Of a stretch of DNA of 64,000 bases, positions 1 to 7,536 are shown piece after piece. The stretch is from positions 1 through 64,000 of the IMG/VR virus record IMGVR_UViG_3300025010_000005. One strand, given 5' to 3'. The position numbers and the translations under genes are program-made. Source of the DNA: a virus. Within the stretch, counting starts at the first letter, position 1, and each line of letters starts with the position of its first letter. Under the pieces are notes generated by a model. It did not search any database, was not told the DNA's origin, and saw nothing but the letters and a program-made list of their open reading frames with translations.

Positions 1-2
1 CT

Positions 3-1553
3 TCAACAGTTTGTAATCTAGGTAGCATAAATCTAACTCAATATGTTAAATCAGATAGAACATTCGATTTTGTCATGTATCAAGAGGACATTAAGGTTTT
101 CACAAGAATGATGGATAATTTTTGTGATCTAACTTTTTCCCCGTTATCACAATATAATTGGTCTATTAAAAATCTTCGTCAGTTTGGTATTGGAATTAAT
201 GGACTTGGTTCAGTGTTATTCATGCTTGGGTTGAAGTTTGGCGGTAAAGATGCCAACGATTTTGTCGAACACATTTGTTGGTTAAAAGAAGATATTTGCT
301 GGGAAACTTCTGCAAAACTAGCTAAAGAAAAAGGTGTGTTTCCTGCTTACTCTGAAAAATTCTTAGAAACAAATTGGTTTAATCGTTTTACAAATATTAG
401 ACCACACACAAAAACTCTAATTGAAATGTATGGCGTTCGTAATGCAAAAACAACCACAAATCCACCTCTTGGAAATACATCTGTTATGTGTGATAATGTT
501 TCTAATGGTATTGAACCAGTTTTTCAATTAGAATATGAACGCACTTATATTGTTGATTCATGGCCTAGTGGCCTAACATTAGATAACGTAAAATCTCTTT
601 TAATCAAAGAAGAAAAAGGTGGAGAAGATATTTGGATTGGATATTTTGATGGAAAGAAATATTTTTACGATTCAAATAGAGGTCTTTGTAAAATCGAAGT
701 AGTAAGAGATTATGGTTATCAATGGGTTTTAGATAATTTTCCGGAAGATATAGTTGACGAATACAATGATGGAATGGCAGATTATTTAGTTACAACTTCT
801 GATTTAGGAGTAAATGAGCATCTTGATGTTCAACAAATCGTACAACGAAATTTAAATCAAAGTTGTTCAAAAACAGTAAATATTCCGTCAGATTATTCTT
901 TTGAAGATTTCAAAAATCTATATATTTGTGCTTGGGAGCGCGGATTAAACGGTATTACCACTTATAGAGATGGTTCACTCTCTGGTGTTTTAAATAAAAT
1001 TGAAGAGAAAAAAGAGAGAATTATTAAAAAGGATCTCAAACTTCCAGACACATTTATAAACGGCCCAATGAAAATCCTTAATCGTGAAGGCAGTAAATAT
1101 TATATCAATTTTAGCTATCTACCAGAAGATATTAAAATGAAAGAACCTGTGTGTATTTGGATTAACACAAACGATCACGGTGAAGCTGTTGCAATCAATC
1201 CTGCTGTTAAGAAATTAACACTTCTGTTGAAAAAATATGAAATTGATGAGCAATTAATTTTAAAACAATTGGAAAAAATCAAGGGTAATAGGGCAAATCA
1301 TAAGTTAGCAAAAATGGTTTCAATGTGCCTTAGACACGCACTTCCTATTGAGGAAATTGTTTCTTCGTTAGAAGGTCTTGAAGAAGATTATATTTCATCA
1401 TTACTTACAAGTGTTAGAAAATTTCTTGCTTCTCACATTGACGATGGCGTTAAAGTCTTCAACAAAAAATGTTCGTTATGTGGAAGTGAAAATATTGTTT
1501 ATCAATCCGGTTGCAATCTTTGTCAAGACTGTGGAAATAGTGGCTGTGGTTAA
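3..1553 (+). CDS. nrdJ: Adenosylcobalamin-dependent (class II) ribonucleotide reductase, C-terminal part; 5' end outside window
   Basis: Reduces ribonucleotides to deoxyribonucleotides with B12 as radical source. The reading frame is open from the left edge and begins with STVCNLGSINL, the conserved segment that follows the NPCGE finger-loop cysteine in class II enzymes, so the catalytic thiyl cysteine lies upstream of the window. Other family landmarks are SNGIEPVF, CSKTVNIP and GLNGITTYRDGS. The C-terminus carries CSLCG and GCNLCQDCGNSGCG, the flexible cysteine tail that shuttles electrons from thioredoxin or glutaredoxin to the active site. There is no sign of a separate NrdB-type radical subunit in the window. 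The gene is followed directly by a terminator. Family assignment is firm; only class II versus a related B12 form is inferred from these motifs. Confidence 0.93.
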   Translation, partial: STVCNLGSINLTQYVKSDRTFDFVMYQEDIKVFTRMMDNFCDLTFSPLSQYNWSIKNLRQFGIGINGLGSVLFMLGLKFGGKDANDFVEHICWLKEDICWETSAKLAKEKGVFPAYSEKFLETNWFNRFTNIRPHTKTLIEMYGVRNAKTTTNPPLGNTSVMCDNVSNGIEPVFQLEYERTYIVDSWPSGLTLDNVKSLLIKEEKGGEDIWIGYFDGKKYFYDSNRGLCKIEVVRDYGYQWVLDNFPEDIVDEYNDGMADYLVTTSDLGVNEHLDVQQIVQRNLNQSCSKTVNIPSDYSFEDFKNLYICAWERGLNGITTYRDGSLSGVLNKIEEKKERIIKKDLKLPDTFINGPMKILNREGSKYYINFSYLPEDIKMKEPVCIWINTNDHGEAVAINPAVKKLTLLLKKYEIDEQLILKQLEKIKGNRANHKLAKMVSMCLRHALPIEEIVSSLEGLEEDYISSLLTSVRKFLASHIDDGVKVFNKKCSLCGSENIVYQSGCNLCQDCGNSGCG

Positions 1554-1572
1554 CATATCTTAATAAACACAT

Positions 1573-1604
1573 GTGTCGGGGATTTCCCCGGCACTTTCTT
1601 TTTA
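1573..1604 (+). terminator. Intrinsic terminator after the ribonucleotide reductase gene
   Basis: A 9-bp stem (GTGTCGGGG / CCCCGGCAC, one G-U pair) with a 4-nt loop is followed by TTTCTTTTT. It sits 20 bp after the nrdJ stop codon. Confidence 0.85.
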
Positions 1605-1612
1605 AAAACCTC

Positions 1613-1642
1613 TTGACTGTATGGCCTCCGGCCACATGTCAA
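1613..1642 (+). repeat. Imperfect palindrome, copy 1 of 2
   Basis: TTGACTGTATGGCC and GGCCACATGTCAA form a near-palindrome around a TCC centre. The same 30-bp element, with GAA at its centre, recurs at 19827-19856. Both copies lie just downstream of a nucleotide-metabolism gene and just upstream of a strong promoter. It could be an operator or an RNA hairpin; there is no T-tract, so a simple terminator is unlikely. Confidence 0.7.
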
Positions 1643-1659
1643 CCGATAAAAATTAGTGG

Positions 1660-1688
1660 TTGACAACTATCCTATTAGATGTTAAGAT
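1660..1688 (+). promoter_or_regulatory. Sigma70-type promoter for the tRNA and early gene cluster
   Basis: TTGACA at 1660-1665, a 17-bp spacer and TAAGAT at 1683-1688. It drives the tRNA and probably the co-oriented small genes beyond. The spacer begins ACTATCCT, as does the promoter at 27656, so the two are near-copies. Confidence 0.85.
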
Positions 1689-1713
1689 GTATAAGTGATC
1701 GAGAGATTAGCAG

Positions 1714-1784
1714 CCTCCTATAGCTCAACGGTAGAGCGTTCGCCTTATAAGCGATTGATTCTGTTTCAACTACAGATGGGAGGA
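1714..1784 (+). tRNA. tRNA-Ile(UAU)
   Basis: A full cloverleaf folds by eye: acceptor CCTCCTA/TGGGAGG (7 bp, one G-U), D-stem GCTC/GAGC with GG in the loop, anticodon stem TTCGC/GCGAT around loop CTTATAA (anticodon TAT at 1746-1748), a 4-nt variable region, and T-stem TCTGT/ACAGA with loop TTCAACT. Discriminator A at 1784; CCA is not encoded. The anticodon reads AUA, a codon used throughout this AT-rich genome and usually poorly served by hosts. One end pair of the anticodon stem is a mismatch. Confidence 0.88.
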
Positions 1785-1810
1785 ATTATTTTTTTTGAAA
1801 GGAGAATTAA

Positions 1811-2116
1811 ATGTCGCGCTCAACTCAGTATATTGGTCTTAATTCTTTTGCAACAGAACTAGTAAAGGGAATGAAAAAGATTCCATTTCCGGGATGCGTT
1901 GGAATGTTCGACGAACCAATTGCGCTAAATATCTTTACATGCGTAAACGAATATGGAAATACAGAAACTTACGCCGAAGTGTTTGATACGGACGTTTGGG
2001 ATTCTGGCCCCATGATTTTCACAAAATTGGTTGATACTTGTAGAGGAATTATTGTAAAAGAGAGCGTTTGGACTAAAGAAGAGTTACAATCAGCTTGCGG
2101 TTTTGAGATTGTGTAA
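1811..2116 (+). CDS. Hypothetical protein, 101 aa
   Basis: First protein gene after the tRNA promoter, with Shine-Dalgarno GAAAGGAG just before the ATG. The product is a soluble mixed alpha/beta-looking protein with no signal peptide or membrane segment and no motif I recognise. It starts a run of tightly spaced small genes ending at the dUTPase, so it is probably an early accessory gene. Confidence 0.75.
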   Translation: MSRSTQYIGLNSFATELVKGMKKIPFPGCVGMFDEPIALNIFTCVNEYGNTETYAEVFDTDVWDSGPMIFTKLVDTCRGIIVKESVWTKEELQSACGFEIV

Positions 2117-2126
2117 GGAGAATGAA

Positions 2127-2363
2127 GTGATTTCTTTAGAAACTATCGGAACCTTTACTTGGTCTTTTGGACAAACATTTTTTATTGAAACAAACGAAGG
2201 AAATTATGTTTGGAGTGATCCTGATTACGGCGGAGACAATACAATAAGTTTATTTAACGGAAATTATTACGATTGGATTGAACACATTGGAATTCCGTTT
2301 GGCAGAGATAAAGGGTCTCGTTTCATTGGCGAATATTGTGGTAACGAATTAATTTTCGCGTAA
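2127..2363 (+). CDS. Hypothetical protein, 78 aa, GTG start
   Basis: The GTG at 2127 is preferred because AAGGAG sits 6 nt before it; a longer in-frame TTG at 2103 would overlap the previous gene and has no ribosome site. The product is short, acidic and rich in aromatic residues and glycine (FIETNEGNYVW, NGNYYDW), suggesting a small beta-rich domain. No family is recognised. Confidence 0.72.
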   Translation: MISLETIGTFTWSFGQTFFIETNEGNYVWSDPDYGGDNTISLFNGNYYDWIEHIGIPFGRDKGSRFIGEYCGNELIFA

Positions 2364-2372
2364 GGAAGAAAA

Positions 2373-2618
2373 ATGATCGAAGCAATTGTTTTAGTTGACG
2401 GAACAGACAAAGTTATAATGCAAAGAATTTATGATTATCCGCACACACAGAAGTGGGTTCAACATGTAATGGATTTGGTTGAATCTTATATTAGAAAAGA
2501 AAATTTGGCCAATAAAGAAGTATTGCGTATTAAAGTTAACGTAAACAATAATATCAAACAGTTGGAAATCAATCAAGACGTTTTCAGTGAAAACAATATT
2601 GTGTGGAAAGGAAAGTAA
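2373..2618 (+). CDS. Hypothetical protein, 81 aa, tandem paralogue A
   Basis: Starts MIEAIVLVDG and ends NNIVWKGK. It is the same length as the next gene and aligns along its whole length with it (shared MIEAI, RIYD/RLYD, LVE-YI, I-VF/I-IF, NNI--KGK). The two therefore arose by tandem duplication. Good ribosome site (AAGGAAG); next gene begins directly after its stop codon. Predicted fold is an alternating beta/alpha domain; function unknown. Confidence 0.8.
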   Translation: MIEAIVLVDGTDKVIMQRIYDYPHTQKWVQHVMDLVESYIRKENLANKEVLRIKVNVNNNIKQLEINQDVFSENNIVWKGK

Positions 2619-2864
2619 ATGATTGAAGCAATTGCCTATGTTGGTGAGGATGCAACAAACAATGTTATTCTTCACAGGCTGTATGATGAATATCGTTTAA
2701 ATAGAGAGCAAGTTTTGAATTTAGTTGAATATTACATTCAATCAGAAGGTTTAAATAAAAATTTTGATATTGATGTTAAAGTTAGATTCACGAATACCCC
2801 ATTAAATCTTTCAATAAATGAATCAATCTTTAGCAAAAACAATATTTCTTTGAAAGGAAAGTAA
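2619..2864 (+). CDS. Hypothetical protein, 81 aa, tandem paralogue B
   Basis: Second copy of the duplicated pair, ending NNISLKGK. Its ATG touches the stop of copy A, and the ribosome site (GGAAAG) lies within the end of copy A, implying translational coupling. Divergence is substantial at the central positions while the ends are preserved, so the duplication is not recent. Function unknown. Confidence 0.8.
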   Translation: MIEAIAYVGEDATNNVILHRLYDEYRLNREQVLNLVEYYIQSEGLNKNFDIDVKVRFTNTPLNLSINESIFSKNNISLKGK

Positions 2865-3368
2865 ATGACAGACGCGGCTGGAAGAACAAAGGTAAAGCTG
2901 GACGATGAATTTTACATCGAAACTGATGCAATGAATTTTGTTCTTGTTCGAAAACATACCAGAGAGTCAAAGTCTCATTTGGCAAAAAGTGATGTAATCG
3001 AAGAGACTAATCGAATGTATTTTGCGACTCTTTTTGGACTCTTCAAGGGTTATCGGAATGAAAAGCAAATGACTTCGATTTCAAGCGATCTTTCTGATTT
3101 TATTACGATTGATAATGAAGCAACAGAAGACATTATTAAGGCAATCAAATCTTCTAAGATGTATAAATTAATGGAAGAAGCTGGACTCGCTCACAAGGTT
3201 TTAGAACCAAATGACGAAAAGAAAACAAAGGTTTTAAATCCAGTAAGTCAAGTTAATCCAGTTGTCGATTCCGAAAGAAAGAGAGGTCGTCCAAAGGGTT
3301 CAAAAAATACTATGAAAGTTACAAGACCAGTTAAGGTTACGAAATCGAAAGAGGTAAAGAGAAAATGA
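2865..3368 (+). CDS. AT-hook protein, 167 aa
   Basis: The N-terminal about 120 residues form a soluble domain of unknown fold. The C-terminal part is a basic, flexible tail containing KRGRPKGSK, a canonical AT-hook that binds the minor groove of AT-rich DNA, followed by further KVT-K repeats. In a genome this AT-rich, an AT-hook protein could bind phage DNA widely (packing, replication or transcription control), which is inference. It directly follows the duplicated pair and overlaps the next start by 4 bp. Confidence 0.8.
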   Translation: MTDAAGRTKVKLDDEFYIETDAMNFVLVRKHTRESKSHLAKSDVIEETNRMYFATLFGLFKGYRNEKQMTSISSDLSDFITIDNEATEDIIKAIKSSKMYKLMEEAGLAHKVLEPNDEKKTKVLNPVSQVNPVVDSERKRGRPKGSKNTMKVTRPVKVTKSKEVKRK

Positions 3369-3547
3369 GTAAGCATTATGGAATTAGTTTGGCGCTGTCA
3401 ATGTGTACAGAATTTATATTGATTCCAAAATTCAGCAAACCTTCTTTTGGATGTATAACCAATTTTGTCGTAAATTGGGCTTTCTTTGGGTTTGCAATTG
3501 GTTTTACTAAATATGATATACAAACTATTAATATGGAGAAGAATTAA
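3365..3547 (+). CDS. Small membrane protein, 60 aa
   Basis: ATGA overlap with the AT-hook gene. The product has one clear hydrophobic segment (NFVVNWAFFGFAIGF) and a weaker one near the N-terminus, so it is probably a one- or two-pass inner-membrane protein. No family recognised. Confidence 0.65.
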   Translation: MSKHYGISLALSMCTEFILIPKFSKPSFGCITNFVVNWAFFGFAIGFTKYDIQTINMEKN

Positions 3548-3964
3548 GTGCTTAAATTAATTGCTCAAAAAATCAATGATAATGCAACTATTCCAACTTT
3601 TGCACATGACACGGATGCAGCATTTGATCTATATTCCCCGATCAATACAACCATACTTCCTGGTGGTCAAGCAATGATTCCTCTTGGAATTAAGATTAAG
3701 ATTCCACAAGGATTTTATGTTGACTTTCGATCTCGTTCCGGACTTTCGTTTAAGTATCGAATCAGTCATAGGGCCGGTCTAATTGATGAAGATTATACCA
3801 GAGAACTTGGTCTTATTTTAGTTAACGAGGACAACAAACCTTTTCCGATTATGAAGGGTGACAGAATTGCTCAAGCCGTTCTTTGTAAAAAACATAATGT
3901 TGTAATTATTGAAGGAATTGTTGAAGACACTGCTCGTGGTGGGTTTGGAAGTAGCGGGAGATAA
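3548..3964 (+). CDS. dut: dUTPase (deoxyuridine 5'-triphosphate nucleotidohydrolase)
   Basis: Hydrolyses dUTP to dUMP and pyrophosphate, keeping uracil out of DNA and feeding dTMP synthesis. All five motifs of the trimeric dUTPase family are present in order: DAAFDLYS, RSRSGLSF, GLIDEDYTREL, RIAQAVL and RGGFGSSG. Length (138 aa) is normal for the family. It uses a GTG start right after the previous stop codon. Motif 3 has YTREL in place of the usual YRGE, a modest variation. Confidence 0.95.
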   Translation: MLKLIAQKINDNATIPTFAHDTDAAFDLYSPINTTILPGGQAMIPLGIKIKIPQGFYVDFRSRSGLSFKYRISHRAGLIDEDYTRELGLILVNEDNKPFPIMKGDRIAQAVLCKKHNVVIIEGIVEDTARGGFGSSGR

Positions 3965-3966
3965 TT

Positions 3967-4041
3967 ATGTTTGAACTTGTTGGCGGTTATGCAATAGGAC
4001 TTCTTATTGGATTTCTTATTATTAAAATTATTATGCTTTAA
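3967..4041 (+). CDS. Mini membrane protein, 24 aa
   Basis: ATG immediately after the dut stop. Almost the whole peptide is one transmembrane helix with a glycine zipper (GGYAIGLLIGFLI). It resembles the 33-aa peptide encoded next and the 34-aa peptide at 36794. No known family; reality is inferred from spacing and the repeated pattern. Confidence 0.5.
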   Translation: MFELVGGYAIGLLIGFLIIKIIML

Positions 4042-4053
4042 GTGAGGAAAATT

Positions 4054-4155
4054 GTGAACGAATTTTTAAATCAAACTGTTACAATGGCACATGTTATTGG
4101 TTGGTTAATCGGTTGGGCAATTGGAGTGATTATTATTAGAATTATGGGCATTTGA
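4054..4155 (+). CDS. Mini membrane protein, 33 aa, GTG start
   Basis: One transmembrane helix with small-residue zipper (GWLIGWAIGVIII) ending in RIMGI. GAGGAAAA precedes the GTG at 4054; an in-frame GTG at 4042 is possible but has no ribosome site. Likely paralogous in design to the peptide just upstream. Could be a lysis, superinfection-exclusion or membrane-modifying peptide; nothing decides this. Confidence 0.5.
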   Translation: MNEFLNQTVTMAHVIGWLIGWAIGVIIIRIMGI

Positions 4156-4168
4156 ACGAGGATAAAAT

Positions 4169-4381
4169 ATGGTAAAGATTGATGTTTACTTTGAAGAAAA
4201 TAATGAAACAAATAGAATCTTAGAAAAGAAATTTACAGATGAATCTTTAAAAGGAGACAGTAAAGAACAAAAAGATTTAATGAAAGTTGCTATTGATAAT
4301 ATTGAATATTATTTGATGGCAGAGGAAATCTCAAAAGACAAAGTTTATTCGATTAGCGCAACATATGAGGTGGAAAAATGA
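4169..4381 (+). CDS. Hypothetical acidic protein, 70 aa
   Basis: Short, charged and soluble, with many Glu and Lys residues and a predicted central helix. GAGGATAAA precedes the ATG. It overlaps the next start (ATGA), so the two are translationally coupled. No recognised motif. Confidence 0.65.
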   Translation: MVKIDVYFEENNETNRILEKKFTDESLKGDSKEQKDLMKVAIDNIEYYLMAEEISKDKVYSISATYEVEK

Positions 4382-4527
4382 ATATTACTGGAATTCTTAT
4401 CAATGCTACTCTTGGATTTGCCAACCTATTTTTTGCAATATCAAAAGACGGAAGTAAGATTAATGCTTGGGTTTCAGGATTTTGTCTAGGCTCTGCGTTT
4501 TGCATGTTCGTTTTTGGACTAAAATAA
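4378..4527 (+). CDS. Small two-pass membrane protein, 49 aa
   Basis: Overlaps the previous gene by ATGA. Two hydrophobic stretches (ILINATLGFANLFFAI and FCLGSAFCMFVFGL) flank a short polar turn SKDGSKINAW, a hairpin topology. Too short to assign; function unknown. Confidence 0.55.
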   Translation: MNITGILINATLGFANLFFAISKDGSKINAWVSGFCLGSAFCMFVFGLK

Positions 4528-4537
4528 AGGAGAAAAT

Positions 4538-4666
4538 ATGCATTACGATGACATAAGTGAGGAAGATTTTATCTACGCTCTAAACAAAAAAACTGAAATA
4601 AGAAAAAAATATAGAGACGAAAATGATAATAGTTTTGTAGGGTTATATGGAATTGAGGAGAATTAA
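4538..4666 (+). CDS. Hypothetical protein, 42 aa
   Basis: Preceded by AAGGAGAAAAT and ends at the base before the next GTG start. Highly charged (YDDISEEDF, KKTEIRKKYRDEND), no hydrophobic segment. No family recognised. Confidence 0.55.
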   Translation: MHYDDISEEDFIYALNKKTEIRKKYRDENDNSFVGLYGIEEN

Positions 4667-5314
4667 GTGCGTGTATCTTTCTTTGGAAGTGTTTTAAGCG
4701 GCAAAACGACTCATGCAGATATTTTGGTTGATAAATATGGATTCACTAAATTATCCTTTGCAACCGAAATCAAAGAAGTTGGAAAAATCATGCTCGGTCG
4801 TGAAATTAACAAAATGACCGATAGATTCTTTTTAATCCAACTTGGAGACGTTATGAGGGGAAAAGGTTCTACACCAGATCTTCATCTTTGGGTTTGCAAA
4901 AATACAAAAATGAAATGTTATTTTGAAGATAATCAACAAAACTTCACTCAACTCTTCTGGTATGCAATGGAAAAACGAAATCTTCAAAACATTCCATTGA
5001 CCGATGACTTCTTTGTTAAGTGGATGGAAACTCAAATTGAAACAAATAGAGATATTGTAGTTGACGACTTGCGTTTTACAAAAGAATATGATATGCTTAA
5101 TACAAATGGATTTAAGTTTATCTATCTCACTTGTCCGAAAAGTGTTATTCATCGAAGAGCAATTCAAAGAGATGGTGGATTTGATATTTCTGTTTACAAC
5201 GAACCTTCCGAAAATATCCACAAGAACTTTGATTACAATTATGGAATCAACACTGATTACAATTTAGATTACACGGCAGATTCAATTGCTGCATTTTTAG
5301 GACTGGAGGGTTAA
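4667..5314 (+). CDS. P-loop kinase, probably deoxynucleoside monophosphate kinase
   Basis: GSVLSGKTT near residue 10 is a Walker A loop, and the overall pattern (VRVSFFGS start, DDLRF strand near residue 130, FKFIYLTCP strand) matches phage dNMP kinases of the adenylate/dephospho-CoA kinase fold. Such an enzyme would phosphorylate dNMPs released from host DNA or made by the phage. GTG start with GAGGAGAATTAA before it. It lies between dUTPase and helicase genes, in keeping with nucleotide supply. Substrate is inferred, not shown. Confidence 0.7.
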   Translation: MRVSFFGSVLSGKTTHADILVDKYGFTKLSFATEIKEVGKIMLGREINKMTDRFFLIQLGDVMRGKGSTPDLHLWVCKNTKMKCYFEDNQQNFTQLFWYAMEKRNLQNIPLTDDFFVKWMETQIETNRDIVVDDLRFTKEYDMLNTNGFKFIYLTCPKSVIHRRAIQRDGGFDISVYNEPSENIHKNFDYNYGINTDYNLDYTADSIAAFLGLEG

Positions 5315-5479
5315 GTGAAGAAATACACTGTATATTCAACAGAAGAAATTTCAAATACACAACAAGTTGTTTTCGTTTGTTATGCCGAAGATGATGAAAT
5401 GTTTGAACGAAAATATATGTCAAAATTCGGCAAGAAACTTGATGGTGTTACGGCTTTGGTTGTTGAGTTGGAGGGTTAG
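5315..5479 (+). CDS. Hypothetical protein, 54 aa, GTG start
   Basis: GGAGGG precedes the GTG. The product is a small soluble protein starting KKYTVYSTEE and ending VVELEG, probably a compact beta/alpha domain. Sits in the run that leads to the helicase gene. Function unknown. Confidence 0.6.
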   Translation: MKKYTVYSTEEISNTQQVVFVCYAEDDEMFERKYMSKFGKKLDGVTALVVELEG

Positions 5480-5623
5480 ATGCAAGAGTATAGTCTTCTA
5501 GGTATTGACAATGTTAACGAATTGCTTGATATTCTTGACGATGACAACGAAATGTTTAACAATACTGAAATGGAAGATTTTATGTTAGAAGCACTAAAGT
5601 ATACAGATTTTTCGGAGGTGTAA
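5480..5623 (+). CDS. Hypothetical acidic protein, 47 aa
   Basis: ATG directly follows the previous TAG, with GGAGGG as ribosome site. Rich in Asp/Glu (DILDDDNEMF, TEMEDF). Its end overlaps the ribosome site (GGAGGTG) of the helicase gene, which begins at the next base. Function unknown; a small helicase partner is conceivable from position only. Confidence 0.55.
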   Translation: MQEYSLLGIDNVNELLDILDDDNEMFNNTEMEDFMLEALKYTDFSEV

Positions 5624-6823
5624 TTGTCTGAATCAGAAATTCTAAGTAAAGAAACATTAGTTCGAGCTTTTATTACAAAAGTTTGTTCTTTGAAAACGAT
5701 GCCAGATATTAAGTATGAAGTTGGATTCTTCAATCCACATGAACGAATCTATAAAGTTTTAATTGATCGTAAGAATGATTTGCCGTCTGAAACTTATATT
5801 AAGGAAAAATATAATTTTGAAACTTTATCTACCGATCTTACTTTCACAGATATTATTGGTGAGCTTGATAATTATTACATTAAGGAAAAATTTGCTCAAG
5901 TAATTGAGACTGCAATCACGGAAACCAGAAAAGACACAAACAATATTCTTGAAGTTCTTGATAAGATTAATCAAGAGTTTAATGCAACCAGAAGTGTTAT
6001 CACAAAAACTTTCGATGTTGATTTGAATAAAGATGAAGATAAAATCGTTGAAGAATACATTAAATCTGGCGAAGGTGGAGATAGAATCTTAACTGGATTC
6101 AGTAAGTTTGATGAACATGTAACAGCAAAGACTGGTCAATTAATGCTTCTTTGCGGAGGTAGTGGAAGCGGTAAGTCTTATACTGCCTTACGAATGATGT
6201 CTCATATGATTAAAAATGGCATTCCTTGTAGTTATATGTCACTGGAAATGTCTTTAATTGAAGTAACAAATCGTCTTATTTCGCTTAATGGACTTTATCA
6301 CTTCGCAGATCTCTACAATAATAGGGTCTCACCAGAAAACTATCGTGATGCAGTTAGAAAAGTTAGAAACGCTTCTTGTAATATTGTTACTCGACAGAAT
6401 GAAGGAAAGATTAATCTTCAAACGGTTGAGCGTCACATCATCGACAAAAAACCAAAGGTTTGTTTTATTGATTACATCACATTGCTTGATGGGCTTAATA
6501 TCTCTTGGGAAGCTCCAATTTCGCCAACAGCAGAATTTAAAAGGTTTGCAATGCAAAATGATTGCCTACTTGTTGTTCTTGCTCAGGCCGATACAGAGGC
6601 AAATCGAACTGGTGAAATTCCTAGAATGACAAGTTTAAGAAAGAATAAATCTTGGGCAGATGATTGTGATATTTTCCTTGGAGTTTCAAGCCAAAAGATT
6701 CTTACTGATGATAGTAAACGTAAGATTTCTTATGCTGTTGACAAGAGCCGCAACGGAGGATATAGCGAATGGTCAATGAGAGCAAATTTCGAGACAGGTG
6801 AGTGGTTTGACGATTATGACTAA
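5624..6823 (+). CDS. DnaB-type replicative DNA helicase
   Basis: RecA-fold hexameric helicase that unwinds DNA ahead of the polymerase. Walker A is GGSGSGKSYT near residue 180, Walker B is VCFIDY near residue 280, followed by LAQADTEANR and a terminal RSRNGG-like KSRNGGYSEW loop. A shorter N-terminal domain (about 130 residues) replaces the usual primase-binding region, giving 399 aa against about 460 in bacteria. TTG start at 5624 with GGAGGTG before it. Primase is encoded two genes downstream. The start choice is likely but not certain. Confidence 0.9.
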   Translation: MSESEILSKETLVRAFITKVCSLKTMPDIKYEVGFFNPHERIYKVLIDRKNDLPSETYIKEKYNFETLSTDLTFTDIIGELDNYYIKEKFAQVIETAITETRKDTNNILEVLDKINQEFNATRSVITKTFDVDLNKDEDKIVEEYIKSGEGGDRILTGFSKFDEHVTAKTGQLMLLCGGSGSGKSYTALRMMSHMIKNGIPCSYMSLEMSLIEVTNRLISLNGLYHFADLYNNRVSPENYRDAVRKVRNASCNIVTRQNEGKINLQTVERHIIDKKPKVCFIDYITLLDGLNISWEAPISPTAEFKRFAMQNDCLLVVLAQADTEANRTGEIPRMTSLRKNKSWADDCDIFLGVSSQKILTDDSKRKISYAVDKSRNGGYSEWSMRANFETGEWFDDYD

Positions 6824-6959
6824 AGAAATTTCCTTAACAAATTCAAAAACAAAATTAATAATTGATGATGAAGACTATGAAGAGGTGTCAAAATATAGAT
6901 GGCGCGAAACTAATTTTGAACTAAGAAATGTTTCATTTAGTAGCCAAGTTTATTTTTAA
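6816..6959 (+). pseudogene. Truncated HNH homing endonuclease relic, 47 aa
   Basis: Overlaps the end of the helicase gene. The text KTKLIIDDEDYEEVSKYRW matches the N-terminal signature of phage HNH/AP2 endonucleases (vDdeDye-lskykW), but the open frame ends before any HNH core. It is probably what remains after deletion of a mobile endonuclease once inserted behind the helicase gene. It may still be translated. Confidence 0.55.
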
Positions 6960-6968
6960 GGAGTAAAC

Positions 6969-7535
6969 ATGATTTTATCAAAGACGGTAGAAACAACTTG
7001 GTCAACAACAAATAAGTCTCATTATGTTTCTCTTGGATATAAGTTTACATCAATGAAGCAGCCAATTAAGGTCAAGATTAAAGACCTTATGGTAAATTCA
7101 AGGGTTGAAGTTTCAATTGCTTGTGATATTTGCGGAACTAGAACAACTAGAGAATTTGGTGACATTCACGACAATTGCATTTGCAAACCTTGTGCAAAAC
7201 TTCATTCCGCATATAGTGGAGGAATTTATGCTTCGTTAAAAAACAGAAAAGATAATGGAGCGTCTTATGTCGATCTTGTCGGTACAAAAAACCAGAAAAT
7301 TGTTGATTACTCTTTAAATCAAATGGTAAAAAAGAATACCATCTCAAAACATAAACAACATCGGCACTATTTTCTGGTTGACAAAAGTATTCAACGTGAT
7401 ACCGTAAAGAATAATCCAAAAGGTATTGACTGTTGTGCGAAGCACACATGCGGCCATCATAAGATGGTAGACAACTTGATGTTAAAGGCGTATACTTATT
7501 TTGGTGACATGTTAAAAGGAAAGGGAATTATTTGA
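6969..7535 (+). CDS. Cysteine/histidine-rich protein with zinc-binding motifs, 188 aa
   Basis: The N-terminal KTVETTWSTTNKSHYVSLGY pattern is seen at the start of several phage endonuclease-like proteins that recognise DNA through a zinc ribbon; here CDICG and CICKPC supply that ribbon, and a second cluster CCAKHTCGHH lies near residue 160. No HNH, GIY-YIG or NUMOD core is apparent, so it may be a DNA-binding relative or a domesticated endonuclease. Located between helicase and primase genes. Confidence 0.65.
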   Translation: MILSKTVETTWSTTNKSHYVSLGYKFTSMKQPIKVKIKDLMVNSRVEVSIACDICGTRTTREFGDIHDNCICKPCAKLHSAYSGGIYASLKNRKDNGASYVDLVGTKNQKIVDYSLNQMVKKNTISKHKQHRHYFLVDKSIQRDTVKNNPKGIDCCAKHTCGHHKMVDNLMLKAYTYFGDMLKGKGII

Positions 7536-7536
7536 T

